Shown: positions 26,276 to 39,492, counted from the stretch's first letter. The stretch is DNA of 64,000 nucleotides from Myoxocephalus aenaeus (GCA_038501785.1 JBAMJR010000053.1:8723501-8787500); one strand, 5' to 3'. The notes: a model not told the origin generated them from the sequence alone. Made by a program: numbers and translations.

Positions 26276-28403
26276 AACTTCTTTTTATGTATTTAAATTA
26301 ACATAGAAAGAAGAATTATACTGAATTAATACTGGAAGAAAGTCTGTTTTATAGCCATTTATCTTAAATAGCTAAAACAAGAGATGCAACCACCCACAAT
26401 ATACTATTTTAACTCTTTAAAATAGTCTCATATTCTAGAATATTTTCATGGCTTCTCTTTGCCAGAAGACATCGCTGGAGCCTTTAGGATGTGGCCCAAA
26501 CTCAGTAGCATATTCATTATGCTTAATTGGTGATGTCCGTCAAGGCCGGGGCCTTGGGGAATTCATTTTTTCTCATTGCTCTCAGACACTTTCCATTAAA
26601 ATCCAATTATCCACCAGCACTGAATGTGAAAATGTGTCTCTGCTCACATATATCGCTTGGACTTGCTGTAATAAAAAATAAAAAAACAGGCAGTAGGCAA
26701 AGTGGTATGTATTTTTTTCTTTTGCTATCACCTTTAAATCGTCAAGCAGATTGGGATTCAATAATACATTTAGAAACCATGTCTATTCGTGAAATGTCGT
26801 GAGAGAGACGGCATGTGGATACTGTAGTCAACATCCGAGAAGAATAAATAAATAAATACTAAGACATATATCTATCAAATGATTAAAAAAATGTAATATT
26901 AAAATATTGTTGAGAGTGTTGTTTAGGAATATTATTGTGGAGAAAATAAACATATCCTCCGTGCCGCTTTTATGTGACTCATATAATGTGACCCCAAACA
27001 CAGTAAAGAGACTAACATGGATTTATGTGATCAATGGATGCCTTTTTTTTCTTCAATTTCTGGGACCGATCAATAGGCTCATATTCGACAAATATTATCC
27101 AACTGAGCTGTGAACTATGACCTATGGCTCATGTCAGTGGGCTTTGCGATCAATTAACACATAAACTGGAAAGGAGACAGGACTTAAATGCTCAGTAACC
27201 AATCACACACATTACTTTTTCAGGCCTGAGGAGAGACCTAAATGAAAAGGCACACCTACTAAAAGCTAATGCTTTCTGGAGGGGCCTGTGGACGAATGGA
27301 CTAAAGGATTGACAGATAAAGCTCAACTAACTACTCATCAAAAAAGCATCAAGGCTGATGGGGATTGAATGTATTACAATTTCTTCAAAGAGGAACATGA
27401 ACCTTTATCCCAAATTTCATGGAAATCCATTTGACAGTTGTTATTTCAGTCCGGTCCGAAGTCACTTTATGTTATTTTTCTTATGGATTATACTTCATGT
27501 TTTTCACTTAACAATGTTCTCTGTTTAGTGTGCTTCACCAGTCAAGAAGAAGACCAACAGCAACACTAGCGTTTCTGAGCAGTCCTGTCCTGTTTGCATG
27601 ATTCAAACTTATATGCAAAATGGAGAGAAAGCGGCTCGGATAAAGCAGACTGCGTGATGTGGCAGAAACAGTACCGTAAATTTGAAGAATGGAAGAGGAA
27701 AAGGAAAGAAGTGAGAAGAATGGAGAGAAACTGAAGCATCAAGTCTGACCTTCCCTGTCCACTCCACTCCTTTCCAGATTGAGAAATAGACCAGGACCCA
27801 GGCCAGCGCCAGAGTGCCCACTAAGGGCCAGCGAACCTCGCCTGGCTCCTCCAGACCATTGGTTAACTGGTGCATGTTACGTCTGCAGGAACACACAGAG
27901 AGAATTAATTCACACACAGATAGGCTCAAAAAGCTTCAGCATATTGTTGTATAGGGCTTCTTGTACACACACACACTCATAATGTGTGGCAGCAACATAT
28001 CTCGCCAACTTACTCCCAGAACTCTGTGACAGCGCTGGTCAGGTTGGTGGTGTCTTTCAGACTGTAGTTGCAGAAACATTTCTCTGTGTTCCAGGGGTTA
28101 TCACAGCTTTGCCAAGGCAGCTCCTGCACACAAAACATATGCACGTATACGATGACATATTTCTGCTTTTCTTTGCAGAAACACTTCTGTCCCATGTCTC
28201 TTTGACTGTCCGCAAATCCCCTACGGTGATTCATGTTTTTTGGTCGTCAAATAAAACATTGAACGATATGTTTTTTGATCTCTGCTTCTCAATCCCCCAA
28301 TTTTCCCACCAAAAAAGCCTCAAGCACTGCAAAGTCTTTATATGTCCTACACCAGGCTTCTTTGAGCCGGGCACTCACACAGAGAAATACAAAAGCAGAG
28401 AGC

Positions 28404-28434
<31 letters not shown>

Positions 28435-31400
28435 GGGGAGCGAGAGAGAGAGAGAGAGAAAAAGAGAGAGAGAGAGAGAGGTAGTTATTTTGGAGGCAAT
28501 AAACAAGACTCAAGTATCTTTTCTTGATGTACATGAGGTGAGGAAAGCATGGACAGAAGTAATCAGGTGTAAAAACTGAATTATTATTATGCCTGCCATC
28601 CATTTTTTTTAAATATACTTTTCCAATTAGAAATTGAAGCTGCAATAACTGTGGGCAACAAAAAGAAGCTGTTAACATGACACTGACATGTTATCCCCTT
28701 ATTGGTTGATAAGAACAGTGACGTCATGAGAGTGTTTCACTACTGCTGCAGTCTTTGACGAACTTCTGTAATATCTATCAAACCGGTCAGATTCAACAAA
28801 ATGGGAAAATGTAAAGCACACTCTACTTAAAACTGCAATGTAAAGTTATTTTCATTATTGAATTATCTGCCAATTGTGTTGTTAATTGATCAACTATTTG
28901 CTTTTTTTTATGTCATAATAGTGACAAATTCTTAAATAATATTAAAAAAATAATATGTCAAGGCAGCAAATCCTCACATTTGAGAAGCTTGAACCAGAAT
29001 ATAATTTTTTACATTTTTGCCTGAAAAAATTATACAACGTGTTGTTTTAAACTGAATGGTTGCCAATAGATTTGTTCTCAATAGACAGATCAGAATCATT
29101 TCAGCTTTACTTAATAATAACATTAAAATGTTGAGTTAAAGTTTGCTCTGACTGATAATGCAACATACCGAACCAAAGGAGTTGAATAAGTAGTAGAGTG
29201 CCCAGGCGATGATGACAATATAGTAGATATTGAGCCAGAAGGACAGGACCACTGCAGCAATACCGACACCTGAAGAAGGAACAGACATCAGCATTTTACT
29301 TTACTATGTTTTACAGGTCAGCTGACATGCAAAGAAAAATGTAATATAATATGTGAGCGGTCTCCGGAGCAGATTTCCTCTCAGACAGCTTCACTCAGCA
29401 TGCTAGTTGCAATCCTCATCATCCTCATCATTGTTATTTCTAACGTTAACTTGCCCTTGGCTTTGAGCACAGCAGGACACACGCTATCACTGCTGCTGTC
29501 TGTGCTGGCGGGAGATCAAATGTGCTTCACTCAAGTTCAGTGAGCTTTGAGGCAGTGATATAATTGCTACAAATAACTGGTTGCAAAAGGTGCTTAAATT
29601 TAGTAATTCAGTGTATGTGTTTCTGCCATGTCATTTTTGGAAAAAAGTTCAAATTTCAAAATGTCAAGCAGAAATGTTGAACAAAAGGTTTACTGGAGAG
29701 TATAAACTAAGCAGATTTTAACAAATCAGCACCAAGCCCTGTTTCACCTCTTCTCCCGAGAAAAAAAAAAACGGCACTGTGCGTATCTCTTAATTTTTTT
29801 ATCACAGTGGCGGAAACGGGCTTCCATACCGCAACCACAAAGTCAATTAAATTCATTTAAATTGCAAAAATACCGTAACTCTTGCGAGACGAGGCCTGCG
29901 ATATTTTTTTTAAATAATCGTTAAGCTGAATTATTTATGTAAACTCCCTAATTTGCCGTGGCGATTTTAACATTTCACTAAAACCTGCATCGAACAATAC
30001 TTTTTTTTTAAACTCGAGGAGTCCTTTTTGATACACCTTGCTCATACTCATGCTGGATGTTCATAGTTATGATCAAAATATCTTTTAAAAGTGATTTTTT
30101 TCCCAAGACTTTGCTGAAAAAAATACATATAAATAAATACAACTATTGGAATTAATTTGGGGTTCCTACGACGACTCAAACACAGGGAAAAAGAAGTCTA
30201 GGGTCTTGGTTTTTAACAGGTTTTAAAGCTCAGTCACCTTAACAGAATTAGTGCTAATAAATAAATTAAAATGTGTTAAGTGCATATTATTGGTGACATT
30301 CTGATCTGTTAGGATGCCCAAAATCATGTCAGTAAGTCAACATATGTGTATTTTTAAGTGGTATAACAACAGACATACGTGTCTGCCTATTTCTATAATC
30401 ACATCTTACCTTTCATCATCGGGAGGAGCTTCCACACCCCCAGCCCTCCCACTGAGGTGAACTGTCCCAGAGCCGTCTCCAGGAAGAAGAGAGGAATCCC
30501 CGCAAACACAAGGGTCAAAAAGTACGGGATCAGAAAGGCCCCTGATGGATCATCACAAAGTAGAGCAACAAAACATGTTTGGTAAGAAAAAGTAGCAGTT
30601 GGAGGGGTTGGGGGTTTCATAAAGTGTTATCTGCAACACTGATATAAACATGTTAAAATAATACTGCATTTTAACACACTGATGTAATCTAACAGCTTAT
30701 AATAACATAACATAATTTAAAACTAAATGTTCAATTTGACCAAATTGAAGTTTTATTTTCTTCAATTTAGACTGAAAGAGAAATGAAACGTGCTGGTATA
30801 TTGGGGCAATAATGACACCTCCCTTTCCCGACTCCTGCCTGAAGATCATACTTTATGAGTTTAATAGTATTAGCATTTTATGAAACACATTGGAAGAAAG
30901 CCTAATTTAAAAATGTTGAACAATTTGCATGCAGGAGACACACATTTTTCAAGAGAATATACAAGAGCCAAGACAGAAAGTTTCACAACTGATTAAAAAC
31001 TGTAAATGTTAATGGTTGGTGGAGACCTAACCTCACTCAAATAACCTATGAAACCCATTCTTCCATGTGTTTTATTGATTCATTGAATAATCTTTGATCA
31101 GTACTTCTTAAGAAGTCAATTAAAAGTGGATTGGCCGCAGGCTAGTAAGAAAGGCTAATGGGCATTTGACTGGAAGGGTTGTAGGGGCAATTGAAAAGGA
31201 GGAAGAAAAGGTGGGATGCTTGTGATTGGCCAAGAGGGAGAGAAGAAGCTTTGGTCCACATAGTCTCATCTCTTCATCAGAGTACTTCAAAATTATACAG
31301 TACCATACATAGCCCTCACTACCAGAGTCAAAGGGCCTGTGAGTGTATTTTCAGGACATTCGGATATGTATCGCAACATACAGCATGGAGCAGTTGGAGA

Positions 31401-32452
31401 TATGCATCATGGAACAATTTCACGCGGAGTTGTTACTATGACGGGTTATCATGAGGTCATTCTAGGTGGGTCGAAGGGGAAAGATGCTTCAGGGAGGGTA
31501 GCGCTTACCAAGCTTGAAGGCGTACATGATAAGACGGCCATCACTACCACAGCACCATATTAGCTGAACATCAACTAAAAGTGCACTGCAGCCAGTTCCA
31601 GTGAATGGCTATCGGCTAGAAGAAAGGTGTGACTCATGCTGCTGCTGATTACATGGCTGCATGCTAGATGGCCGCACAGGCTGCTTTCTTCATTTGGTTT
31701 GGTTTCAAGTGGCGTGTCATTTGGCCTGACATATTGTTAGCCTAATGTGATATGGTAGATAGGAGTGCATACTTTGTGAGGGAGAGGAGGCTGTGTTTTG
31801 GCTGTTGCCGGGTAGGTTGAGCACACTGGCTAGCTTGACATGGTGTTAGTTGGTTTTAGTTGGTTAGCATGCAGTTAGCCGGTCAACAAGGGAAAATAAC
31901 TTGCTATAAAGGTTGAGTTGAGCGTGTGGGTGCACGTCAAAAGAAGAGGGTGGTTCTGGGACACTTGGTCACCAAGGGCCCATTAGAGGCCCAAGTGATG
32001 GCTCAATATATAATGTAACATGAATTATAGGCTTCCATGGGAATCTCACCCAACCTTTTGCACATTTTACTATGTATTTACAACTAGTGTGCTTTGGGTG
32101 AAACAGGTTTCAACACACTGAAATACAGTAGGATGTGCTCTCAAAGTGGTAATTATGTCGTGAGAATCGACTGTAAACTGACTTAAGATCTTTTGGTTCT
32201 ATAGCACTCACCTCCACCATTCTTGCCACACAGATAAGGAAACCTCCAGACGTTTCCCAGGCCAATGGCATATCCCACGCATGACAGAAGGAAATCAAAC
32301 CTTCCCTTCCAGCTTCCCCTGTCAGGCAGCTCTTCTGTCTTTTTCTCTTCATCTGCAGGGTGCACCACAGGATCCAGCTCCTCAAAGGGAACTGCTTGTT
32401 TGACCTCTGTTGGGGAGTTTAAGTCCACTGTACTCTGCCCAGTCTTCCCCAT
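22167..32452 (-). CDS. slc6a1l: GAT1-like sodium- and chloride-dependent GABA transporter (SLC6A1-like)
   Basis: Fourteen coding exons, in transcript order: 32452-32212, 30541-30410, 29269-29169, 28123-28014, 27882-27750, 26189-26055, 25970-25867, 25785-25661, 25224-25112, 24624-24493, 24165-24063, 23762-23662, 22928-22761 and 22262-22167 (stop TAG). The total is 1794 nt, 597 aa; human GAT1 is 599. It has the LeuT-fold, 12-TM layout. TM1 reads VGYAIGLGNVWRFPYLCGKN with the GAT1-type tyrosine, where GAT2, GAT3 and BGT1 have glutamate. TM3 has NIYYIV (Tyr140/141, GABA-site tyrosine). TM8 has LGLDSQFC (Asp396, Na2 site). The second loop carries CDNPWNTEKC and FWERNMHQ as in GAT1. The expected role is reuptake of GABA with sodium and chloride at the plasma membrane. 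One intron has a GC donor (after 25867). The gene lies tail to tail with iqsec3. slc6a1l is my best symbol; slc6a1a and slc6a1b are alternatives. Confidence 0.9.
23270..23400. repeat. Dispersed fish repeat of the GTTAGCATGC type
   Basis: Contains GACATGCTGACGTTTAGCAG and TTAGCATGCTAATAGC, related to 4840-5250. It lies in an intron of the GAT1-like gene. Confidence 0.45.
26199..26273. repeat. (GA)n microsatellite at a splice acceptor
   Basis: On the transcribed minus strand this is a (CT)n run ending about 9 nt before the acceptor of exon 26189-26055 of the GAT1-like gene, so it serves as the polypyrimidine tract. Confidence 0.95.
27180..27480. repeat. Dispersed fish repeat, related to 2440-2710
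   Basis: Ends with a run reading CAAATTTCATGGAAATCCAT and TTTCAGTCCGGTCCGAAG, a pattern seen in many fish introns. No coding sequence. Confidence 0.4.
28396..28480. repeat. Interrupted (GA)n microsatellite
   Basis: A purine-only repeat in the GAT1-like gene, in the intron upstream (in transcript sense) of exon 28123-28014. Confidence 0.9.
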
Positions 32453-33305
32453 GGTGGGACCACTGCAGACCAGTGGGGTTAGTAAGTCACTCTGTCCTCA
32501 CGGCCTGTAATGGTGATGAATTAAAGTGTCTGTTGGGGTCCGACTGTGCCTTTCACTCCGAGTTTGGTTCTTGACTCGACAGAATGAGGACACTAAGTTG
32601 GGCAGAAGAGCTGTAGACAGAGAATACAACAGTTTATGCAAGGGGTTTAAACCAAATACATGGGATACTTAAATTACAATTTATTGATGTTAAGGCATTT
32701 TTATGGTCTTTTACAGCCATTTTATTAACTTGGGAAACTACTTACACACAATTAAGGTTGTTATTTGATTTAAAGTGATATATATGTTGACTCAAGCCAA
32801 AAAACTAGCACAGAACCAGCACCTGTGGCCTGATATGAGTAGGAAGGTAACGCAATCTAGGTCATCCTTGAGAACACTGCACTGTGCATCTTACGGTCAT
32901 CATTAATGACACACGCGTTGCCTCGCCTATCTTTCCAGTCCACCACAGTCGAGTTCATGGTGAGGCATCACAATACCCAAAAAAGGCAATGACAAAAAAA
33001 AATCATGAAAGGAAATACAACAAACGTTGTGCTTTCCACGAAAGACAGATTCAAAGTATTCACTACTCACATACTAGCCTACCTGTAATGTAAATGTAAC
33101 TGCTGAGTCCAGTTTGTATTCATCTTTATTAAGCTATGCATTGCTTGTGGAATAGCCCCTCATCTCTGCCTGGATGACCTCACATCGTCAGGAAGTTGAT
33201 TGGGAGGAAGTTGTTAATGATTACCAATATTGATTGACCCAGAAATGGAGAAAAAAAACTCTTCATGCCATCGCTCGAGACTGTTAGCCGATATATTCCA
33301 TGACA

Positions 33306-33383
<78 letters not shown>

Positions 33384-34243
33384 CAAGGAAATTCCGCTGC
33401 TTATTTTCACATGCAGAGGAGCTGTGAAACAGCAGGGTCTCGCTGAGCTTTCTCATTGTATTACTCTTCTGCATACTTATTAATCATCAACCACATTGAT
33501 TCCAAAAGTCTGCAGTATTTAATTATCTGTGCTCATTTCTGACTGATTCATTGTGCTCGCTATTTATTTATTTTTGTATTCAAATGTAAATTCAATTGCA
33601 ATTTCTCACGATGACAAGCCTTTGCATCATTTAACAGATGCATCATTTATGCCTTCTAGCCTTTGATGATGTTGATGAAAAGAAGTATTGGCAAAGTGTA
33701 TTGGAAAAAGTCATGTCTGATACATTTGGAATAGTGACTGTAATGTTTATCATGCTCATCATTGATCGAAGATATTCTCTCCTGCTCTGGAATTAGTTAT
33801 TCTCCACACTGAGTAAAAAGTAATCAAAACTTCAATCGGGTATAGTACTGTGAAATGATCAAACGTGGACTCGCAAATTGTTGCCTAGGTGAGTATCTGC
33901 TTCAAAAGCATACCGATAATACCAAACACATCACACATTCCCTTTGAGGGTGTCTTCCATTTCGATCCAAAGTAAATCCTGCTGTTTCTTAACAGTGGAG
34001 ACTTCATTTTATGATGCTATTCAGTAGAAGAAGAGTTTAAACAATTACTAACAAATAATGTGTTTCAGTTAATTAATATTGATTAATATATTCATTTGTA
34101 TGGTCTGTGGCAGTCTATTGAACTAAAACCAGAACTACTTAGTGTTAACCCTGTGATTTATGGACAAAATCAACTTAACTTACTCAATGATACAACGCTT
34201 AAAAGGAGAGGATGGAGGAAAGGGAGAAAAGATGATTCCTACC
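32453..34243 (-). other. 5' UTR exons and first intron of the GAT1-like gene (candidate)
   Basis: The start codon at 32452 is preceded by 52 nt back to a good acceptor (CAG at 32507-32505), so exon 2 probably runs 32504-32212. A donor-like site (TCTCAG then GTAGGA) at 34243/34242 is a plausible end of a noncoding first exon. Noncoding first exons are usual in SLC6 genes. The transcription start was not identified. The intron between holds a (TA)n run at 33307-33382. Confidence 0.4.
33307..33382. repeat. (TA)n microsatellite
   Basis: About 38 uninterrupted TA units in the presumed 5' UTR intron of the GAT1-like gene. Confidence 0.95.
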
Positions 34244-34699
34244 TGAGAAAATTCCAAGTCCTCTGTCAGGTCATGAGCTTCAGTGCTCTACAACGGCGCC
34301 ACAAAAGTCTTGAAACTTCAACTTAACATCCAAAGGGGAAGAAAATCATCTTTGAGTCAACTTTGAAACGCTTCTAGCCGGCTCTCCGGGCCCAAGGGAA
34401 GCCACACTGTATCTGCTGCCCGAAGAGCTGTTTTTGATATCCAACTCTTTCCCGTCCAGCCTTCTGTACTTTGGAGGACCTGTGGCTGTTCCTGCAGCTA
34501 GTATCGAGTGCTGGGTAATAAAGTTCGACCTGTGTGTCCGCTCTGATTACTGCTCAGTTCTGACTGGTGAGGCCCCGAGGCCATGGGGGATATGTCAATC
34601 GCCCAACTCTGGTGGGGAACTCTAGCAGCAGCAGTGTGTGTGTTTGTGCTTTGTGCATATGTGTTTGTTGCGATAGCCGAGGTTAGCTCTTGCCAGCGC

Positions 34700-37239
34700 C
34701 GTTACCATGGTATTTCCCAACAGAGAAGGGCCTGATCAGTGAAAGAGCTTGTGGAGTTTTTGGAAAATGAAACAAGCAATGGCTGCTGGCAAAGACCCTG
34801 GAAATGTACCATCACAAATGTGGTCATTCCAGTATTAGACTTGGATATCAGTACATAAAGTGGCATAATACTAATACTCAGTGTCCTCACTCAAATGATT
34901 GGAAGAGAGGTAGGAAGGGTCAAAATGTATGAGTGCAAAATAATATTAATTTCTCTTCAAACTCTTAGTACAATTGATATTTCTGCTATGTTCCACAAAC
35001 AGCTGCCAAATGGATTATGGTGCCCAGGACGTCATGCAGACCAACCCACATACACACAGACAGAGGGGAAGGGAATTCAAAGAGTGTGATCCACAGAGTT
35101 CACTGCAGTGTGCCACTCTATTATATATTAACTATCTGCCATGGTATGCCTCTGAAACAGCCACTTCATTTTAATAATCTTGTGATTAGGTGGCTAATAG
35201 TCCCAGCTAGTGCCTCTAATGGTATCCAAGAAAGACTTTGCATCACTTTTGCTGAACATCGGCCCCTGTGGCCACACGTGGTAATTAATGGTACATTGAA
35301 TTTCCAAAGAAAGTTGAGAGAAACTCAAACTTGACAACAAGCAGGAAACAAGTGAGGTATAGTTGGTTTCATTTGCTCTATAAAACTATTACAATTTGTA
35401 TCTGTTGTGATATGCTGCATGTAATATAACACAAGAACAGTCAGTAATCTCAGTTACAAAGCAAAATATAGTGTGGTGTTTGCAAGCATTAGGCATCATA
35501 ACCTTTCTGTGTAATTTTTCAGTACACTAATTATTTGTTTCAAGAAATATAAGTGATTTTGGACACATGCAGTTTCACTGTATTGGTTGTTAACACTGGT
35601 TAAGACATTATGACACCCTGTTGGTAATTTAAAGTGCACTGGAAACAGGGATGCTGTGTATGTTGTCTTTTTAATTACTCCAGTGACAGTAAAACAATGT
35701 CTTCATGAATATTAATGAAATGAGATACGCGGCATGCTCCTCTCTTGTTTGTCCTGGCAGGTAACCTCCTCGCATTAATATCTGCTCCAGATATTCTCGC
35801 CCCAGCCAATTAGAAGAACTAAGGATTCCCACAATGCCATTGGCAGCGCTGTACCCAATGTCCATTGCTGTGCCGGTGAGTGGGGACAGTTGGTGGATAC
35901 TGGGTTTCAATGTGAGAGATTTAATCATATTATACTCTTAATTACACCCATAGCGAGCCGCTTCTAATCAAGAACAGATTCAGTCTGATCTCTGGTGAGG
36001 TTTATTGTCCATGTGGACCCAAATAATGATAGCTGGCTGGACTGGAGTTGTCAAAGCTGGTTTTCATCAATCTGTGTACAGCGTCCCCAAATCAATGCAG
36101 CCTAATTATGATTCCTCAGCATCCACAGCCAAGAATAATAAAGAGCACTCATATGTAACAGAGGCAGAATAACTGAGACACATACTCTCTTAAAGCTACT
36201 TTTAAAGTTTGTCAGAGTTTAGAAGATTATGTCAGAACTGGATTGGTCATATTTCCTCTTTAGAAGATGTATGTTCCGATGGGGAATGAAACAAATTAAT
36301 AACACAGAATGAAGATAAAGGCATGGAGAGTAAGTTAGGAGAGAGACAGAGAGGAAATATGGTGATAAAAACATTTCATTGATATTATTATGCTCTGGCC
36401 AAAGTTCTATTTAACGGCATTATATTCCTGCAGTATTATCTGTTGGCCTTCCTAGAATTTAAGATCTTCTTTGTTGCAGATTATGTCTCCCGCAGGTTTC
36501 CTAATATAGAGCAGTTAAGGCGGAAAGCCTAAATACAAGTGAAAAAGAAAAGATATACCAGGAGACACACAATTGCTTCGCCTTGACATAATGTTACTGT
36601 TCTTATGATCACAGGTTTGAACTTTGCATGTACAGCATATGAGCCTGTTTCTGCTTTTAGAAGGTGTGGTATGTTGTGTAAAGGCCCCTGTTATATCCAT
36701 TGTGGTGTCTTACTTACTTTACTTTGTGACGGAAACTTAAGTATGGATACTTCTGAGATTTGCTGAGTCTGCATGCCCATATAGGTAAACTTCAGCAGCA
36801 CAGTCATTTGTATGCAGCTCTGGTCCTGTCACTGCGTAATGAGTGCCTGTAGCAACATCCAAACAAGTTCTCAAGAAGAAGAAAAAAAGAATGCTGGCCC
36901 ATTTACAATGTTGAAAGTAAATCATGCGCTGTTTTAGAAAAAGGATAATCGTGAATTATCAATCTTTCTTTGGACCAATGTTGAGAATAATAATGTTGTT
37001 ATAGATGTATTGTATTCAACAGAGTCTAACATATTATATATGTTTAAACAACACATGAATGTTGTAAGTTGATGTTTAATAGAAATGCATCAAATATCTA
37101 GCCTTGACTTCGTCATTGTCCTAAATATGCATTTCCCTCATTACATTAGTTAGAGAGATGCACTGATGACACACACAATGAATCATTCAGCAAATCTAAA
37201 TGTTTTGTTGCATGCTGTGTTAGCATTTAGGGGGTTAGG
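34700..37239. other. Gene-free interval upstream of the GAT1-like gene
   Basis: No exon chain was found. Two stretches (about 35100-35340 and 35680-35930) are of mixed composition, free of simple repeats, and rich in ATTA/TAAT cores. They look like conserved noncoding elements, but that is only an impression from composition. The open frame at 35671-35928 has no protein-like features. Confidence 0.3.
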
Positions 37240-37283
37240 ACTGAGGGAACATACTTTTAAGGGGGCATAGGACTGAAGAAACA

Positions 37284-37510
37284 TAAGGCTGAGGGAACAA
37301 AGAGTTAAGGGAACATAGGGATGAGAGAACAAAGAGTTAAGGGAACATAAGGCTGAGGGAACAAAGAGTTAAGGGAACATAAGGCTGAGGGAACAAAGAG
37401 TTAAGGGAACATAAGGCTGAGGGAACAAAGAGTTAAGGGAACATAAGGCTGAGGGAACAAAGAGTTAAGGGAACATATGGCTGAGAGAACAAAGAGTTAA
37501 GGGAACATAG
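37284..37510. repeat. 32-bp minisatellite, seven copies
   Basis: The core AACAAAGAGTTAAGG begins at 37296, 37328, 37360, 37392, 37424, 37456 and 37488, exactly 32 bp apart. Most units differ by only one to three bases, and degenerate copies extend left to about 37240. The array lies between the two transporter genes. Confidence 0.95.
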
Positions 37511-38465
37511 GGCTGAAAAGAAATAGGCAGCCGTTTATAAAAGAAACGTCTGCCTCTGAGGCCTCCTAGAGAGCTGCCTTTAATTCAAAGCACGTGTCGT
37601 GGTCTGTGAATCAATGCGGTGGTTATTATAAAGCAAGGAACACCCGGAGGCAATTTGAACGCGTAGATAAGAGGCTCATATCGCCAACATCCTCCTGTAA
37701 TGCGTTGCGTAGGACAATGCATACTGCATACATTTCCACAGGTTAAGGACAAACGCGGGGCAAGGCACACAACAGAGAGAGCATGATTGTGTTAATGAGA
37801 GAGAAGTGAAAAGATGAAAGAGGATGAGGGAGGCAGGGGCAGATAAATCATTGCTATAATGAGCAAAGACGTAGAGATAGAGTTGGGAGGCAGAATAAAA
37901 CGATAGTGAGATAAAAATGGGAAAAGTTGATATGTCGCAGCATAGAAGCTGGGTAGATAAGAGGGATACGGGATGAAAAGATACAAAGAAGCTGAAAAAG
38001 ATGCAGAGGAAGATTATTGCATCCCTGAAGATGGGATAAAAAACTGAATGAGATAAAGGAAGTGACAGGGGGCATTGAAATGTCTTCATTTACAGTGTGC
38101 ATAATACATCAGTCCGCTAGAGTTTCATTGGCGTCACTGCAGAGGGAACTATTTCTCCCTGGAGATCTATCAACCACCTCATTCCCCATTTCATGCTGCG
38201 ATCCTTCCATTACCCCTGCATCATGTTTTATCATCCCACGTGTATCGAATCCTGGTGACCTTGTTAAAAGCAAAGTCATTGTCCTTAATATGCCCCACAA
38301 TAAATCACATCAAGACATTGTCACTGAAAAAGCCCAGAAAAAGCAATCGAGCAGAAACACAATCTGCGTTATTTGAACTTTTACAATCTGTTACCGTGAT
38401 GCATTCCAGTGTTGCCTTCATCGAAGTAGTTGACTGAAAGATAAGGTCAGACGTCCTTTTCTCAC

Positions 38466-39492
38466 CTCTTGCCCCGTGGGAGTTGTTGCTCGATCAAGAG
38501 TTTCATTAAACGTTGATGGTGGTGTACGGGAAGGGCTCGATGGCCTTAAATGCATCACAGAATGATCCATGTCCGCCCGGCAATGTCACTCCCCGACATG
38601 CATTCAGTGAGAAATGTTCCACACAAGTCGGATGCTTGAAGTCTGAAAAGTTGGAATATTGATGAGAAAAAATGACGACTGTCTGTGGTGGAAGAGTTGG
38701 TGTATCGAGAAAGTGCAATGGAAAAATGAAATACCTAAAGATTTGATTACAGAGATGAAGCATGTGACAACACAAAAAATTGCAGCACACAAAACATCAC
38801 ATACATGTATGTATGGACAGACAAGGACACTGAAACCTTCCCCAAATTAATACACAAAACAAATGTGAAGGCCATATTTCTCTGAGTTATGGAGCATTTA
38901 CAAGGAATATACAGTACTTTGCAACTTGAGGCTCCCTATTTACCAGTTCCCTTCATATTGTGGATTTAAACCATATAATCTTCCCCCATTTAACTTTGTA
39001 GGAGAAATCTCTCTCTAGTCTTGAAATACAGTATATTGTAATTGTTTACATCTTCTTTATGTCTGATGCAGTCTTGATGCAGCAGAAATAACTCAATGTA
39101 ATATCCCAGCATGGTCAGATCATCCAGGTGATTTGAGCCCAACCATCCCAAGCGGTTGACACTGCACATGTTTTATAGTTCTAGATTTGATCTTTACTTC
39201 ACACTTTGTGTTATTTTCTGTCCAAGTTTTTTTTATTTTGTATTATATATTATGTAGCTGCGTACCAGCTACACAATGGCTGCAAAAGCAAAGTGTACAT
39301 GTATGTATCCATCACTTTTCCCCCCCTTCATATAAAAAGAAAGAATGGTCTCATTTTATTGCTGTTTCCATGAAAGCTAATAATGTCCCTCTGTCCTTCA
39401 TTTCCTCACCGTTCTGTGTATGACATAGATATCTCCAGTTGTTGGCAACCACGTAATTGGTTCGGGCTTTCCACTCCGGCTCTCTGTTGCAG
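38466..39492 (-). other. Unexplained pair of splice-like exons, possible small gene or lncRNA
   Basis: Minus-strand exon 39492-39410 has an acceptor (ACCAG) and a good donor (GTGAGG). Exon 38642-38506 or -38466 has a strong pyrimidine tract and TTTTCAG acceptor. Joined, the phase closes (one leftover base plus two) and gives a 73-residue C-terminal peptide ending at TAA 38506. It contains EPEWKARTNYVVANNWRYLC and then CRGVTLPGGHGSFCDAF, with five cysteines. I do not recognise the family. A second frame is also open across the junction, and a donor-like GTGAGA follows at 38465, so a noncoding transcript is a real alternative. No confident 5' exon was found between 39.5 and 41 kb. Confidence 0.35.

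Noticed and set aside
28275..28678. Arg/Glu- and Ser/Leu-repeat open frames
   Set aside because: Translations of the (GA)n run.
33180..33474. Ile/Tyr-repeat open frames
   Set aside because: Translations of the (TA)n run; the same holds for 62640-62910.
38546..38600. RGVTLPG peptide as a relic SLC6 TM6 exon
   Set aside because: Only seven residues match; flanking residues and the splice context differ from the SLC6 exon, so chance is likely.
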